Source of the DNA: Myxococcota bacterium
GTDB taxonomy: Bacteria > Myxococcota_A > Bradymonadia > UBA7976 > UBA1532
DNA length: 64,000 bases
Reading direction: 5' to 3'
Assembly (NCBI GenBank): GCA_963169045.1
Contig: CAUJDF010000067.1
Coordinates: forward strand, 1 to 64,000
Part shown: positions 63,861-64,000 of the stretch, piece by piece
How positions within the stretch are numbered: position 1 is the first letter of the stretch
Layout of the letters: every line of letters begins with the position of its first letter
Program-made: the position numbers and the translations under genes
The notes under the pieces: generated by a model
The model's input: only the letters and a program-made list of their open reading frames with translations
What the model was told of the DNA's origin: nothing
Database searches by the model: none

Positions 63861-64000
63861 ATGGCTGAGGGGCGCAGGCGGCGCGGTCGCCGGGGGGGCG
63901 GACCGCTGACCGCGTCGATCGAGGGGGCGGTCGAGGCGGCGAAGCGCTGGTTCGGCATCAAGGGGCTGCGCGACGAGCAGGTCGCCGCGATGGAGGCGCT
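63861..64000 (+). CDS. RecQ-like helicase, N-terminal fragment (runs off the window)
   Basis: 46 codons from the ATG at 63861. After a basic start ([14 protein letters not shown]) the sequence AAKRWFGIKGLRDEQVAAME resembles the segment of RecQ-type DNA helicases that ends at the adenine-contacting Gln (FGxxxxRxxQxxAI). No helicase motif I is yet reached, so this rests on one motif. No strong ribosome site is seen. Confidence 0.5.
   Translation, partial: MAEGRRRRGRRGGGPLTASIEGAVEAAKRWFGIKGLRDEQVAAMEA

Overview
The window looks like chromosomal DNA from a high-GC (visibly above 70%) Gram-negative bacterium of the Myxococcota or a close relative. This is inferred from gene style, because no rRNA or other marker gene is present. 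The clues are many lipoproteins with Asp/Ala/Pro or Gly linkers, MopE-like Cys/Asp metal-binding repeats (CNGxDDDCDG), a PknB-type kinase with a zinc ribbon, a sigma-54 enhancer-binding protein, short TPR proteins and very frequent ATGA/GTGA gene overlaps. Long open frames on the opposite strand of nearly every gene are an effect of the base composition and are left out.

Region 1-3.5 kb is accessory. It holds the end of a type I restriction specificity gene (HsdS), a coupled PD-(D/E)XK-like nuclease, a frameshifted small gene, a 42-bp tandem repeat, a helical protein with no natural stop, a folded dispersed repeat, and a nucleotidyltransferase with a small overlapping partner. Region 3.6-7.2 kb is an acyl-transfer pair: an AlgI-like MBOAT and an SGNH-like protein fused to a beta-propeller. 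Region 7.4-11.4 kb has a Cys-rich/Ig-like lipoprotein, a Lys-rich protein ending in a Rho-N/SAP-like motif behind a candidate sigma-54 promoter, and an MFS transporter broken by one TGA. Region 11.4-14.3 kb is a nitrogen module: a NifA-like activator faces an ammonium transporter whose upstream DNA carries a sigma-54 promoter match and two dyads 21 bp apart.

Regions 14.5-22.3, 25.0-30.7 and 50.4-54.3 kb encode giant secreted or surface lipoproteins (collagen + RCC1-like, PPC-like + lamin-tail, MopE + LamG, MopE + fibrinogen-like). Between them lie an NCS1 permease, a YebC-family protein and a pnuC-nadR NAD salvage pair with overlapping reading frames. Region 32.4-38.5 kb is the most interesting locus: five minus-strand genes joined by four successive 4-nt overlaps (MoxR AAA+ ATPase, unknown, HEXXH-metallopeptidase/VWA protein, unknown, AMP-forming ligase). 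Region 38.5-45.9 kb has a TPR protein, lipoproteins, a secreted metalloprotease translationally coupled to a Ser/Thr kinase, an outer-membrane-like protein and a propeller lipoprotein. Region 46.2-50.1 kb has a phosphoribosyltransferase, a P2-type cation ATPase and a coupled DUF938 methyltransferase, followed by a second 42-bp minisatellite.

Region 54.4-64 kb has an AmpG-like permease, DoxX, a PAS-PAS-PAS-HisKA_3-receiver hybrid kinase, a second Lys-rich Rho-N/SAP-like protein, a Nudix hydrolase, a 38-residue membrane protein, MsrA, a purple-acid-phosphatase-like lipoprotein, a DUF1648/DUF5808 membrane protein and the start of a probable RecQ-like helicase. Most convergent gene pairs are separated by a hairpin or structured repeat that could end transcription from both sides. 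No tRNA, rRNA, CRISPR array or insertion sequence was recognised.
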